A stretch of DNA of 15,216 bases, taken from positions 1 through 15,216 of the forward strand of contig DATIHT010000008.1 in the NCBI GenBank assembly GCA_035480415.1. Reading direction: 5' to 3'. The notes under the pieces are model-generated. The model was not told the origin of the DNA. It made no database searches and was given only the letters and a program-made list of their open reading frames with translations. The stretch is from DATIHT01 sp035480415. GTDB lineage: Bacteria > Patescibacteriota > Microgenomatia > Curtissbacterales > GWA2-41-24. The translations under genes and the position numbers were made by a program. Position 1 is the first letter of the stretch; each line of letters starts with the position of its first letter. Positions 1-7,244 of this stretch are shown in pieces.

Positions 1-1053
1 AGAAAATCTGCATGGGAACATTACCCTGCCGGCTGCCCTTGAGATTGTGACATTCCCGTCTTCCATCGGCTGACGAAGAGCTTCCAAAACGTGTCTTGGA
101 AATTCCGGGAATTCGTCCAAAAACAACACGCCTCTGTGGGCCAGAGAAATTTCACCTGGTTTTGGCACGTTTCCTCCTCCAATTAACCCGATGTGACTTG
201 TTGTGTGGTGAGGACTTCTAAAAGGACGGGCAGTGATTATCGGATCTTCCACTGAAAGAGGATTGGCAACAGAATAAATTTTGGTAACTTCTAAGCTTTC
301 TTCAAACGTTAATTTTGGCAGGATAGTTGCAAAGGTTCTGGCCATTAAGGTTTTGCCCGCGCCAGGCGGGCCTTTCATCAAAACATTATGTCCACCGGCA
401 GCTGCAATCTCCAGTGCGCGTTTTGCACTTTCCTGGCCTCTGATGTTTTCAAAATCGTATTCTGATTCTTCTTTATTTTTGTAGACTGCTTTTTTGAATT
501 TTGCAGCAATTATAGATTCCCTGTTTTGGGCAGGCAGATTCTGCGTCGCGAAGTGTTTAAATAGTTGTTTAAGAGATTTAACAGGGAATATTTTTAATTT
601 GTCGACGCTTTGAGCTTCTTCTAAATTGTCTCCAGGGATGAAAATATTTGTGAATTTTTTGTCGCGTGCCATTATTGCACAAGGCAAAACACCCCAGATT
701 CTTCTAAAGCTTCCGTCCAGGGATAATTCTCCTAAAAATACAGAATCTTGCAAATCTATTTGGGGTAATTGCTCTGATGATATTAAAATTCCAAGCGCTA
801 TTGGTAAATCGTACGCCGGACCTTCTTTGGGTAGATCTGCGGGCGCAAGGTTAACTGTTATTCTTTTGGCAGGGAAATCACAACCGGAATTTTTGATAGC
901 TGCCCTTACTCTTTCTTTGGATTCTTCTACCGCTTTGTCTGGCAAACCAACAATAGTAAAGCTGGGAAGCCCCATTGCGGCAATGTCCACCTCTACAGTA
1001 ATTGGAACCGCATCAAGACCAACAACTGCGGCGCTAATTATTTTGGCTAACAT
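1..1053 (-). CDS. comM: ComM/YifB-family Mg-chelatase-like AAA+ ATPase, N-terminal 351 residues (C-terminus off the left edge)
   Basis: The reading frame is open from an ATG at 1053 to the window edge with no stop or frameshift. Residues 1-170 form the Lon-S5-like N-terminal domain typical of ComM, including the LAPADLPKEGPAYDLPIALG stretch. An AAA+ module follows, with Walker A GPPGAGKT at residues 228-235 and Walker B VLFLDEFPEF encoded near 105-129. A typical family member is about 500 residues, so roughly 150 C-terminal residues are missing because of the window edge. In Proteobacteria ComM is a hexameric branch-migration helicase that promotes integration of DNA during natural transformation; cytoplasmic. 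The start lies 19 bases beyond the rdgB stop, so it is probably the last visible gene of the purine transcript rather than a purine enzyme. No clear Shine-Dalgarno precedes it. Family assignment is firm; a role in transformation in this organism is inferred. Confidence 0.93.
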   Translation of the reverse strand, partial: MLAKIISAAVVGLDAVPITVEVDIAAMGLPSFTIVGLPDKAVEESKERVRAAIKNSGCDFPAKRITVNLAPADLPKEGPAYDLPIALGILISSEQLPQIDLQDSVFLGELSLDGSFRRIWGVLPCAIMARDKKFTNIFIPGDNLEEAQSVDKLKIFPVKSLKQLFKHFATQNLPAQNRESIIAAKFKKAVYKNKEESEYDFENIRGQESAKRALEIAAAGGHNVLMKGPPGAGKTLMARTFATILPKLTFEESLEVTKIYSVANPLSVEDPIITARPFRSPHHTTSHIGLIGGGNVPKPGEISLAHRGVLFLDEFPEFPRHVLEALRQPMEDGNVTISRAAGRVMFPCRFS

Positions 1054-1072
1054 GTTTTTAGTCTGGAGTTTT

Positions 1073-1627
1073 TCACTTTTGTAAAAAGGCTTTGAGTTTT
1101 TGGAGCGCTTTTGCCCGATGTGAAACTTTATTTTTTTGCTCCGGAGTGAGTTGTGAATAAGTTTTGCTATACCCGTCCGGCACAAAAATATAATCAAACC
1201 CAAATCCGTTTTTGCCTCGCTTTTTGGGAATTAAATGACCTGTAACTTCTCCTTTAAAAATTTTGAGTGATTTACCGTCATATATTGCAATTGCGTCGGT
1301 TGCTTTAGTTTTGGTATTTTTTCCTTTGATTAATTTTACAGTTCCTTCTTCTCCAATTGTTTCCAGAAAGAACTTTACAAATGGTCCTGGTAATCCACCA
1401 AGCGCTTCGATTTCTAAACTAACGTCTGTTACTAAAACAGGCTTTTTTACTTTATCGTAGGCGGCTTTGGCTTTTGCAGTTATTACTTCGTCTAAATCTA
1501 AAGATTGGATTTCCGCAATATCTAAATTTTTGGCCTGGTGGTTTGTACCGAGTATTTGGTTTATTTCTCTAACTTTTCCGGGGTTGCTGGAAACTACCAC
1601 CAGATCGGAGAGGTTAAACTTACTCAT
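1073..1627 (-). CDS. rdgB: RdgB/HAM1-family dITP/XTP pyrophosphatase (ITPA-like)
   Basis: A 184-residue protein of normal family length. It hydrolyses non-canonical purine nucleoside triphosphates (ITP, dITP, XTP) to monophosphate plus pyrophosphate, keeping hypoxanthine and xanthine out of nucleic acids. Seen: the N-terminal SSNPGK motif (residues 13-18), the acidic segment VTDVSLEIEALGGLPGP (about 66-82, with D68 matching the conserved catalytic Asp but T67 where Glu is usual), FGFDYIFVPDGYSKTY (about 142-157) and the SHR signature at 169-171. The GLPGPFVKFFLE segment resembles eukaryotic ITPA and archaeal members more than E. coli RdgB. The ATG overlaps the end of guaA by 8 bases, suggesting translational coupling. 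Placement after guaA makes sense, since IMP and XMP pools are the source of the toxic nucleotides. It ends in TGA, showing TGA is a stop here. Confidence 0.93.
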   Translation of the reverse strand: MSKFNLSDLVVVSSNPGKVREINQILGTNHQAKNLDIAEIQSLDLDEVITAKAKAAYDKVKKPVLVTDVSLEIEALGGLPGPFVKFFLETIGEEGTVKLIKGKNTKTKATDAIAIYDGKSLKIFKGEVTGHLIPKKRGKNGFGFDYIFVPDGYSKTYSQLTPEQKNKVSHRAKALQKLKAFLQK

Positions 1628-3149
1628 ACTCTATGGTCGCAGGAGGTTTTTGGGTAATATCGTAAACTACGCGGTTTACACCCCGGACTTCGTTAACAAT
1701 TCTGGAAGAAATCTTTTCTAATACTTCAAATGGAATTTTTGACCAATCCGCAGTCATAAAATCTGACGTGTCTACAGACCTTAGTGAAACGATATAGGAG
1801 TAAGTTCTACTGTCTCCCATTACACCAACTGATTTAACCGGGAGAAGAGCCGCTAGTGCCTGCCCTACCTTGTCATAAATTCCATTTTCTTTGAGTTCTT
1901 CGATAAATATTTCATCGACCTTCTTCACAATTTCTAGTCTTTCTTCTGTTACTTCACCAACTATTCTTATGGCAAGACCTGGTCCTGGAAACGGGTGGCG
2001 GTTAACAAACTCTTTTTTTATTCCGAGCATTACACCGAGTTTTCTGACTTCGTCTTTATATAGATCTGCAATGGGCTCTAGTACTTCTAGTTTTAATCCT
2101 TCTGGAAGAGTTACATTATGATGACTTTTTATTTTATCCGCGTGCTCTGTTGGCTGTGCCGATTCTATTCTGTCCGGGTAAATTGTTCCTTGCCCCAAGA
2201 ATTTTACGTTCCCAATTTTTCTTGCTTCTTCCTCTAAAACTTTAAAGTAAAGTGTGGCAATGGCTTTTCTTTTTTGTTCGGGATCGACGATTCCTTTTAG
2301 AGCTTTGATAAACTCTTTTGAGTAATCTGCAATTTTAAAATTCTGGAAGTTTACTGCTTTTGCAACGTTTTTAAGATCCTTGATATCATAGGTTCTCAAA
2401 AGGCCTGTGTTTATAAAAAGCAGGTGGAGATTTTTAGAAGAAGCTTTTTTTATTAGAGTCGCTGCTACAGTTGAATCCACGCCGCCTGAAACTGCCATCA
2501 GTACTTTATCATTGCCAATCTGTTTTTTAACATTTTTTACAATTTCGTCTTTTACTTGAGTCAAATTCCAATCTGGAGTTATTCCAGAGACTTTGTAAAG
2601 GAAATTTCTAAGAATATTATTACCAAGTAATGTATGGGAGACTTCTGGGTGAAATTGAATTCCATAGATTCTTCTTTCAGAATTTTCTATTCCGGCATTC
2701 TCAACAATACCAGTTGTGGCAATTGATTTAAAATTCTTTGGTAATTTATCAACTGCATCACCGTGAGAAAACCACACATCTATGCTTCTATGTTTGGTAA
2801 TTCCTTTAAATAATTCTGATTGTAAAGTTATCTTTAGCTGCATACCTCCAAACTGTTTCTTCTGATGATTGGAGACCTTTCCACCTAGTTGGAAAGCGAT
2901 TAATTGCATTCCATAGCAAATTCCCAAGATCGGGATTCCTAAGTCATATATTTTTGAATCTGGAATGGGGGCATTCTTCTCGTAGGCGGAGAAAGGGCTA
3001 CCGGAAAGTATTATTGCTTGTGGGTTAAGTTTTTTGAGTTCTGATATTGATATATTTGGGGATACCAGTTCACTTTTTACCCCGAGATCTCTTACTCGTC
3101 TTGCAATTAGATGTGCGAATTGTCCACCAAAGTTAAAAACTACAACCAT
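1620..3149 (-). CDS. guaA: GMP synthase (glutamine-hydrolysing), single chain
   Basis: A 509-residue enzyme that aminates XMP to GMP using ATP and glutamine; cytoplasmic. The N-terminal class I glutamine amidotransferase domain (residues 1-190) shows the nucleophile C78 in GICYG, and H167 and E169 in FHPEV. The ATP-pyrophosphatase domain has the PP-loop SGGVDS at 221-226. The C-terminal dimerisation domain ends with the family hallmark KPPATIEYE. Length is normal for the bacterial/eukaryotic fused enzyme (about 510-525), unlike the split GuaAa/GuaAb of many archaea. The N-terminus FNFGGQFAHLIARR departs slightly from the common LDFGSQY form. The start is 2 bases past the purC stop with no clear Shine-Dalgarno, and the end overlaps rdgB by 8 bases. 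GuaB, the IMP dehydrogenase that would supply XMP, is not in the window. Confidence 0.97.
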   Translation of the reverse strand: MVVVFNFGGQFAHLIARRVRDLGVKSELVSPNISISELKKLNPQAIILSGSPFSAYEKNAPIPDSKIYDLGIPILGICYGMQLIAFQLGGKVSNHQKKQFGGMQLKITLQSELFKGITKHRSIDVWFSHGDAVDKLPKNFKSIATTGIVENAGIENSERRIYGIQFHPEVSHTLLGNNILRNFLYKVSGITPDWNLTQVKDEIVKNVKKQIGNDKVLMAVSGGVDSTVAATLIKKASSKNLHLLFINTGLLRTYDIKDLKNVAKAVNFQNFKIADYSKEFIKALKGIVDPEQKRKAIATLYFKVLEEEARKIGNVKFLGQGTIYPDRIESAQPTEHADKIKSHHNVTLPEGLKLEVLEPIADLYKDEVRKLGVMLGIKKEFVNRHPFPGPGLAIRIVGEVTEERLEIVKKVDEIFIEELKENGIYDKVGQALAALLPVKSVGVMGDSRTYSYIVSLRSVDTSDFMTADWSKIPFEVLEKISSRIVNEVRGVNRVVYDITQKPPATIEYE

Positions 3150-3151
3150 AT

Positions 3152-4123
3152 TTATGCCAGTTTAGAAAGAGCGATTAAAATTCTTTCTTTTGGTTCTTGC
3201 GACATGTCGATTTCGAATTTTTCCCCTGTTAGCATTTCGTATGCCTCGATATACCTTTTGGCAATTTTAATTATTAAATCGTCCGGCATTTTGGGAGCTT
3301 TGCCTTTCCCGGTATAACCCTGTTGTTTAAACCAGAGCCTCATGAATTCCTTGTCGAAATTTTCTACCTCATCGCCCTTTCTAAATTTTTCCTTGTAGGA
3401 CTTTTTAAGCCAATATCTGCTGGAATCCGGTGTGTGTATTTCGTCTATTAAAATTAACTTTCCGGCTTTGTCCAGACCGAATTCATATTTAGTATCCGCA
3501 AGAATAAGCCCTGCTTTGTCTGCTATTTTGCTGCCTCTGTCATACAAGCTCAAGGCAGCTTTTTCTATTTGTTTCCAGATTTTCTGAGATATCAGATTCT
3601 GAGCAATAATTTCTTTTGCCGTAATTGGCTCGTCATGACCACCGGCGCCTGTTTCTCTTGTGGTTGGGGTAATTACAGGTTTTTTTAACTTCTGATTTTT
3701 AAGGAGACCTTCCGGAAACTTTATTCCGTAGATTGTTCTTTTGCCCTCTGAATATTGACGCCAAAGAGAAGTATCCGTAACACCAGTTATGTATCCTCTC
3801 ACTATTACTTCTATTGGCAGAGCCTGACATTCCGAAACTAACATTACGTTTGGGTCGATTACTCCAATCATGTGGTTTTGAATTACGTCCCTTGTTTTCT
3901 CGAACCAAAATTCCGAAAGCTTTGTTAAAACCGCACCCCTGAATGGAATAAACCCTAAAACCTTATCAAAGGCGGAAATTCTGTCTGTTGCTATCAAAAT
4001 TCTCAGTCCGTTTCTTATGTACCAATCCCTTACTTTTCCGCTTTGCCTTTTACCAAGCTTTGGGATTGGTATTGTGTTAATTGCTTTTGAGATATTATCT
4101 TTTAAAATTTTGTCGCTTATCAT
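3152..4123 (-). CDS. purC: SAICAR synthetase (long form)
   Basis: A 323-residue phosphoribosylaminoimidazole-succinocarboxamide synthase, which joins CAIR and aspartate with ATP to give SAICAR. Seen: GKVRDWY (29-35), the nucleotide-site stretch IATDRISAFD (44-53), EVIVRGYITG (105-114), the signature ETGAGGHDEPI (157-167), and LADTKYEFG followed by LIDEIHTPDSSRYW (208-238). The compact bacterial enzyme is about 237 residues; this one is nearer the yeast ADE1-type length (about 306) and has the same kind of C-terminal extension (FDKEFMRLWF... EAYEMLTG). The long form also occurs in many bacteria, so length alone does not prove transfer. Its ATG overlaps the purE stop by 4 bases (ATGA) and there is no obvious Shine-Dalgarno, so translation probably depends on purE. 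Confidence 0.96.
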   Translation of the reverse strand: MISDKILKDNISKAINTIPIPKLGKRQSGKVRDWYIRNGLRILIATDRISAFDKVLGFIPFRGAVLTKLSEFWFEKTRDVIQNHMIGVIDPNVMLVSECQALPIEVIVRGYITGVTDTSLWRQYSEGKRTIYGIKFPEGLLKNQKLKKPVITPTTRETGAGGHDEPITAKEIIAQNLISQKIWKQIEKAALSLYDRGSKIADKAGLILADTKYEFGLDKAGKLILIDEIHTPDSSRYWLKKSYKEKFRKGDEVENFDKEFMRLWFKQQGYTGKGKAPKMPDDLIIKIAKRYIEAYEMLTGEKFEIDMSQEPKERILIALSKLA

Positions 4124-4644
4124 TTTTGTTTTAAATATTCCCTGTAACCTACTTTTTCTAATTTTTGCGATTTTTCCTGTACAGATTTTTCCATATCGTT
4201 TTTATACTTCTCGACTTTTTGTGATAGCGCTTTGTCTTCCAGCGCCAGTATTTGAAGCGCCAAAAGTGCCGCGTTTGTCGCGCCGTTTATGGCAACGGTT
4301 GCCACTGGTACGCCTGGAGGCATTTGGGCAATTGAAAATAGGGAGTCTGCACCGTCTAGAGATTTTGTTTTAATGGGCACTCCGATTACCGGCAAAATTG
4401 TAATTGCTGCGGTCATCCCAGGTAGGTGTGCTGCTCCTCCTGCTGCTGCAATGATTACCTTGATTCCTTTTTCTTTTGCTTCTTTGGCAAAGCTATACAT
4501 TCTCTCCGGAGTCCGGTGTGCCGATACAACCGTAAGTTGATATTCCACCCCAAAATCATCCAAGACCTGACCTGCATCTTTCATCACTTCAAGATCTGAA
4601 TCACTTCCCATGATAATTGCTACCTTTGGATTTTGTTTACTCAT
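4120..4644 (-). CDS. purE: N5-CAIR mutase (class I PurE)
   Basis: A 174-residue protein, the usual length for the PurE catalytic subunit. It rearranges N5-carboxyaminoimidazole ribonucleotide to CAIR. Seen: GSDSDLEVM at residues 13-21, SAHRTPERM at 41-49, and AGGAAHLPGMTAA followed by GVPIKTKSLDG, all class I PurE features; these bind substrate and contribute the catalytic His. The presence of purK immediately upstream (4-base ATGA overlap) supports the bacterial two-step mutase route rather than the one-step class II AIR carboxylase. It in turn overlaps purC by 4 bases, giving a purK-purE-purC block of three consecutive pathway steps. Confidence 0.97.
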   Translation of the reverse strand: MSKQNPKVAIIMGSDSDLEVMKDAGQVLDDFGVEYQLTVVSAHRTPERMYSFAKEAKEKGIKVIIAAAGGAAHLPGMTAAITILPVIGVPIKTKSLDGADSLFSIAQMPPGVPVATVAINGATNAALLALQILALEDKALSQKVEKYKNDMEKSVQEKSQKLEKVGYREYLKQK

Positions 4645-5771
4645 ATTGTTATTGCCTTTCTTGCTGCTTCTGCTTTTTGGTTGGCTTCTTTTATTGTTTT
4701 ACCAAGTGCCGTTATGTGACCCATTTTTCGCTCTATTTTTGTTTCACCTTTTCCATAGATATGGACAAAAACACCGTTTACCTTTTGCGCTTTTTCTATA
4801 CCTGCTGGAGTGGCTTTTGCGTTTCTTTCTCCCAGGATGTTGATCATAACTGCGGCTGGTACTTTCATTTTAGTAGATGCGAGGGGTAATTTACATACGG
4901 CTCTTACATGTTGTTCGAACTGCGATGTTTTACATGCTTCTATCGTGTAGTGTCCACTATTGTGAACTCGCGGTGCAATTTCGTTAATTATTATTTCGTC
5001 TTTTCCAGTTAAAAACATTTCTATTCCAAATAAACCCGCCCCTTTTAAGTTTTTAATAACTTTCCTTGCAATGACTGTTGCCTTTTTTGCTACGCTTGGG
5101 CTAATTTGTGCCGGTGCGATGACCTTGTGACATATATTGTTTTTCTGAATTGTTTCCACTACCGGATAGGTTTTTATGTTTCCTTTTGTGTCCTTTGCAA
5201 TTTGGATTGCAAGTTCTTTTTTGAAGTTAACAAATTGCTCCGCGTAAAGTTTTTTGCCTTTGAGCTTTTGCAGGGCTTTTTTAATATCTGCCTGACTGTG
5301 GATTACAGCATTTCCTCTTCCGTCGAATCCATGCATTCTTGTTTTTAACACGATAGGGTATTTAAAGGTTTCGATTGCGGTTTTGATATCTTCCTCTGTA
5401 TTGATGGTTGCAAAGTTTGGAGTTGGAATATTATTTTTTTTGAGCATTTGCTTTTGGAGAAGTTTGTCCTGAATAATTTCGAGGGTTTCTCCTAATGGTT
5501 GTACCTGCTTGCCTTCTGTTTTTAACTCTTTGAGCACTTGGGCATTTGCCCCTTCGATCTCAAACGTAAGGTAATCTACTTCTTTTGCAATTTTTCTTAC
5601 GCTTTTTTTGTCGGTGTAATTGCCTATTATTTGTTTGTCTGTAATTTGGCCGGCCGGACTTTGAGGTGTGGGGTCAAGAACAATTGTTTTAAGTTTTAAT
5701 TTATGGGCGGCCTGGACTAGCATTCTTCCCAATTGTCCGCCGCCAACTATTCCAAGGGTTTTTTGGTTCAT
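4641..5771 (-). CDS. purK: N5-CAIR synthetase, ATP-grasp
   Basis: A 376-residue ATP-grasp enzyme that carboxylates AIR with bicarbonate and ATP, the step before PurE. Seen: the dinucleotide-like N-terminal loop IVGGGQLGRML (8-18), LKTRMHGFDGRGN in the central ATP-grasp region, and the signature NEIAPRVHNSGHYTIEAC followed by TSQFEQHVRAVCKLPL. Length is close to the family norm (about 355-380). The ATG overlaps the purB stop by 4 bases. An AAAGG Shine-Dalgarno-like stretch lies at 5779-5783, 7 bases before the start. The end overlaps purE by 4 bases. The combination is bacterial; most archaea that make purines lack PurK. Confidence 0.96.
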   Translation of the reverse strand: MNQKTLGIVGGGQLGRMLVQAAHKLKLKTIVLDPTPQSPAGQITDKQIIGNYTDKKSVRKIAKEVDYLTFEIEGANAQVLKELKTEGKQVQPLGETLEIIQDKLLQKQMLKKNNIPTPNFATINTEEDIKTAIETFKYPIVLKTRMHGFDGRGNAVIHSQADIKKALQKLKGKKLYAEQFVNFKKELAIQIAKDTKGNIKTYPVVETIQKNNICHKVIAPAQISPSVAKKATVIARKVIKNLKGAGLFGIEMFLTGKDEIIINEIAPRVHNSGHYTIEACKTSQFEQHVRAVCKLPLASTKMKVPAAVMINILGERNAKATPAGIEKAQKVNGVFVHIYGKGETKIERKMGHITALGKTIKEANQKAEAARKAITI

Positions 5772-7162
5772 AGAGCTGCCTTTCTCACCTTTTGTGAGAT
5801 TTGGGCAGATATTTTAGGTGCAAGACCGATGTGTTTTGTAAAATCTAAATGCTTTGCAATTTCTTTACCATTTAGGTATTTGGCGATGTTTTTATCCGAC
5901 AATAAATTATCAAAAAGCGGATTTTTCCCGTTAAGGTTAATTCGTTCATACGCTTCCAGTGCATGATTTCTTAATATTTCATGAAACTCCTGGCGGTTTG
6001 CTCCTTTTTGAACAGCCGATATCAGAACCGGTTCGATTGCTGCAAATGGTCCGTACAATTCCAGGTTTCTTTTGATGTTTGTTTCATTTACTACTAATCC
6101 TTCCAGGATTGTTTTTGTGGTGTTCAATATTTCATCTGTTGCAATAAATGCATCCGGGATGATTAACCGTCTACTTGCCGAATCGTCCAGGGTTCTTTCT
6201 AAGAGAGAGTGCGCAGCGTTATCCCAAGCAACCTTAGAAAGTGAAACAATATACCTGGCCAGTGAGCAAATTTTTTCTGCTCTAATTGGGTTTCTTTTAA
6301 AAGGCATTGCCGATGAACCCACCTGGTTTTTCCCAAATGGTTCCATTAGTTCTCCGAAGCCTTGAGATTGAAGTATCCTAAGATCGAAAGCGAATTTGTA
6401 AAGACTTTGAGCAATTGATGAAAGAAGCACGAGCATAAGGTAATCCATTTTTCTGGGGTATACTTGTGTTGCAGCGTCGAATGCATCGATGCCGAGCCCT
6501 GCCATTACCTCTTCTTCCATATTCATTACCTTTTCTCCTAAAAGTGCAAAATAACTGGCGTACGTGCCAACTGCCCCTTTTGTTCCTTTCCCCTTCACTT
6601 TGCCCCTGACAAAATTTAATAAATCCAGATCGGTTAATAAGTCTTGAGCATAGATTCCGAATCTGTAACCGAGGGTTGTTGGTTCTGCCGGTTGTAAGTG
6701 AGTATAAGCCATACAGACAAAATCTTTGTATTTGTCTATTTTGTCTGCAAAAAGTATTAAATTATCTTTGATGCTTTTTTCTATAATATCTAAGGCCTTT
6801 TGAAAATTCACCGCGTCTGCGTTGTCTTCGATGTCTTGAGAAGTTGCACCAAAATGGATTTTACCTCCACCTATTTTGGCTTGCTGTGCGTAGGTTTTGA
6901 TTTCTGCCATTAAATCGTGTTTTATCTCTTCTTCTATCTCGTGTGATTTTTTAATGTCTATTTTGTTTTCATTTTTTACAATGTCTGCCAGCTCTTCTTT
7001 TGAAATGAGCCCTCTTTTTGACTGGGCTTTTGCTAACTCTACCCACACTTTTCTCCAGGTTCTTCTTTTGTTTACCTCGGAAAATATTTGTCGCATCTGC
7101 TCGCTGCCATATCTCCAGGAGAAAGGTGATGCGTAATTGTTGAAGTCTATGTCTGATTTCAT
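5768..7162 (-). CDS. purB: Adenylosuccinate lyase (eukaryote-like ADSL subgroup)
   Basis: A fumarase/aspartase-superfamily lyase that cleaves SAICAR to AICAR and adenylosuccinate to AMP, so it acts twice in this pathway. Seen: the KIHFGATSQDIEDNAD block, THLQPAEPTT, and the mobile signature loop GSSAMPFKRNPIRAEK carrying the catalytic Ser. ERTLDDSASRR and TADEILNT-like segments (here ATDEILNT), together with the N-terminal SPFSWRYGSEQM...RTWRKVWVELA, resemble human ADSL more than the shorter B. subtilis-type enzyme. I chose the ATG at 7162 (464 residues). The frame also allows a TTG at 7183 that adds 7 residues, but nothing in the family requires them. No Shine-Dalgarno is evident. It is the first gene after an 82-base gap rich in TACGAA motifs and overlaps purK by 4 bases at its end. 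Confidence 0.95.
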   Translation of the reverse strand: MKSDIDFNNYASPFSWRYGSEQMRQIFSEVNKRRTWRKVWVELAKAQSKRGLISKEELADIVKNENKIDIKKSHEIEEEIKHDLMAEIKTYAQQAKIGGGKIHFGATSQDIEDNADAVNFQKALDIIEKSIKDNLILFADKIDKYKDFVCMAYTHLQPAEPTTLGYRFGIYAQDLLTDLDLLNFVRGKVKGKGTKGAVGTYASYFALLGEKVMNMEEEVMAGLGIDAFDAATQVYPRKMDYLMLVLLSSIAQSLYKFAFDLRILQSQGFGELMEPFGKNQVGSSAMPFKRNPIRAEKICSLARYIVSLSKVAWDNAAHSLLERTLDDSASRRLIIPDAFIATDEILNTTKTILEGLVVNETNIKRNLELYGPFAAIEPVLISAVQKGANRQEFHEILRNHALEAYERINLNGKNPLFDNLLSDKNIAKYLNGKEIAKHLDFTKHIGLAPKISAQISQKVRKAAL

Positions 7163-7187
7163 ATAATTTTTACTAAGTACCAATCTT

Positions 7188-7240
7188 TACGAATATACTA
7201 ATTTTGATATTCGTATATTAGTACTAATTCGTACTTCGTA
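7188..7240 (-). promoter_or_regulatory. TACGAA-motif cluster and 9-bp inverted repeat upstream of purB (candidate operator/promoter region)
   Basis: The gap between purP copy A and purB is very AT-rich. On the minus strand the hexamer TACGAA occurs three times in direct orientation (7240-7235, 7233-7228, 7215-7210) and once inverted (7193-7188). Two of these copies belong to a perfect 9-bp inverted repeat, 7188-7196 with 7207-7215, around a 10-base loop. The minus strand also holds TATATT (7197-7192), a possible -10 element about 23-30 bases before the purB ATG, but I see no convincing -35 at 17 bases. There is no T-run after the hairpin, so it is not a standard terminator. Repeated sites in both orientations just before a pathway gene suggest binding by a dimeric regulator; the regulator's identity is unknown. 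Confidence 0.4.
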
Positions 7241-7244
7241 ACCA

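Noticed and set aside
626..1084. A 152-codon plus-strand ORF
   Set aside because: It is antisense to comM, whose own translation shows Walker motifs and the N-terminal family signature in one unbroken frame. The plus-strand product has no recognisable features.
4610..4889. Plus-strand ORFs rich in Leu, Phe and Cys that look like small membrane proteins
   Set aside because: They are mirror images of Lys/Glu-rich codons in the purK C-terminus and purE start; the minus-strand frames carry clear family motifs.
5784..5798. Small hairpin (CTCAC/GTGAG) just upstream of the purK Shine-Dalgarno
   Set aside because: A 5-bp stem inside purB coding sequence is short enough to be chance and no regulatory logic supports it.
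7163..7183. TTG start at 7183 for purB, adding seven residues
   Set aside because: An ATG lies 21 bases downstream and the extra residues have no family support; neither start has a good Shine-Dalgarno, so the choice is not absolute.
7188..7215. The 9-bp inverted repeat as an intrinsic terminator for purP copy A
   Set aside because: The stem is AT-rich and is not followed by a T-run on the minus strand. It is better treated as a possible operator.
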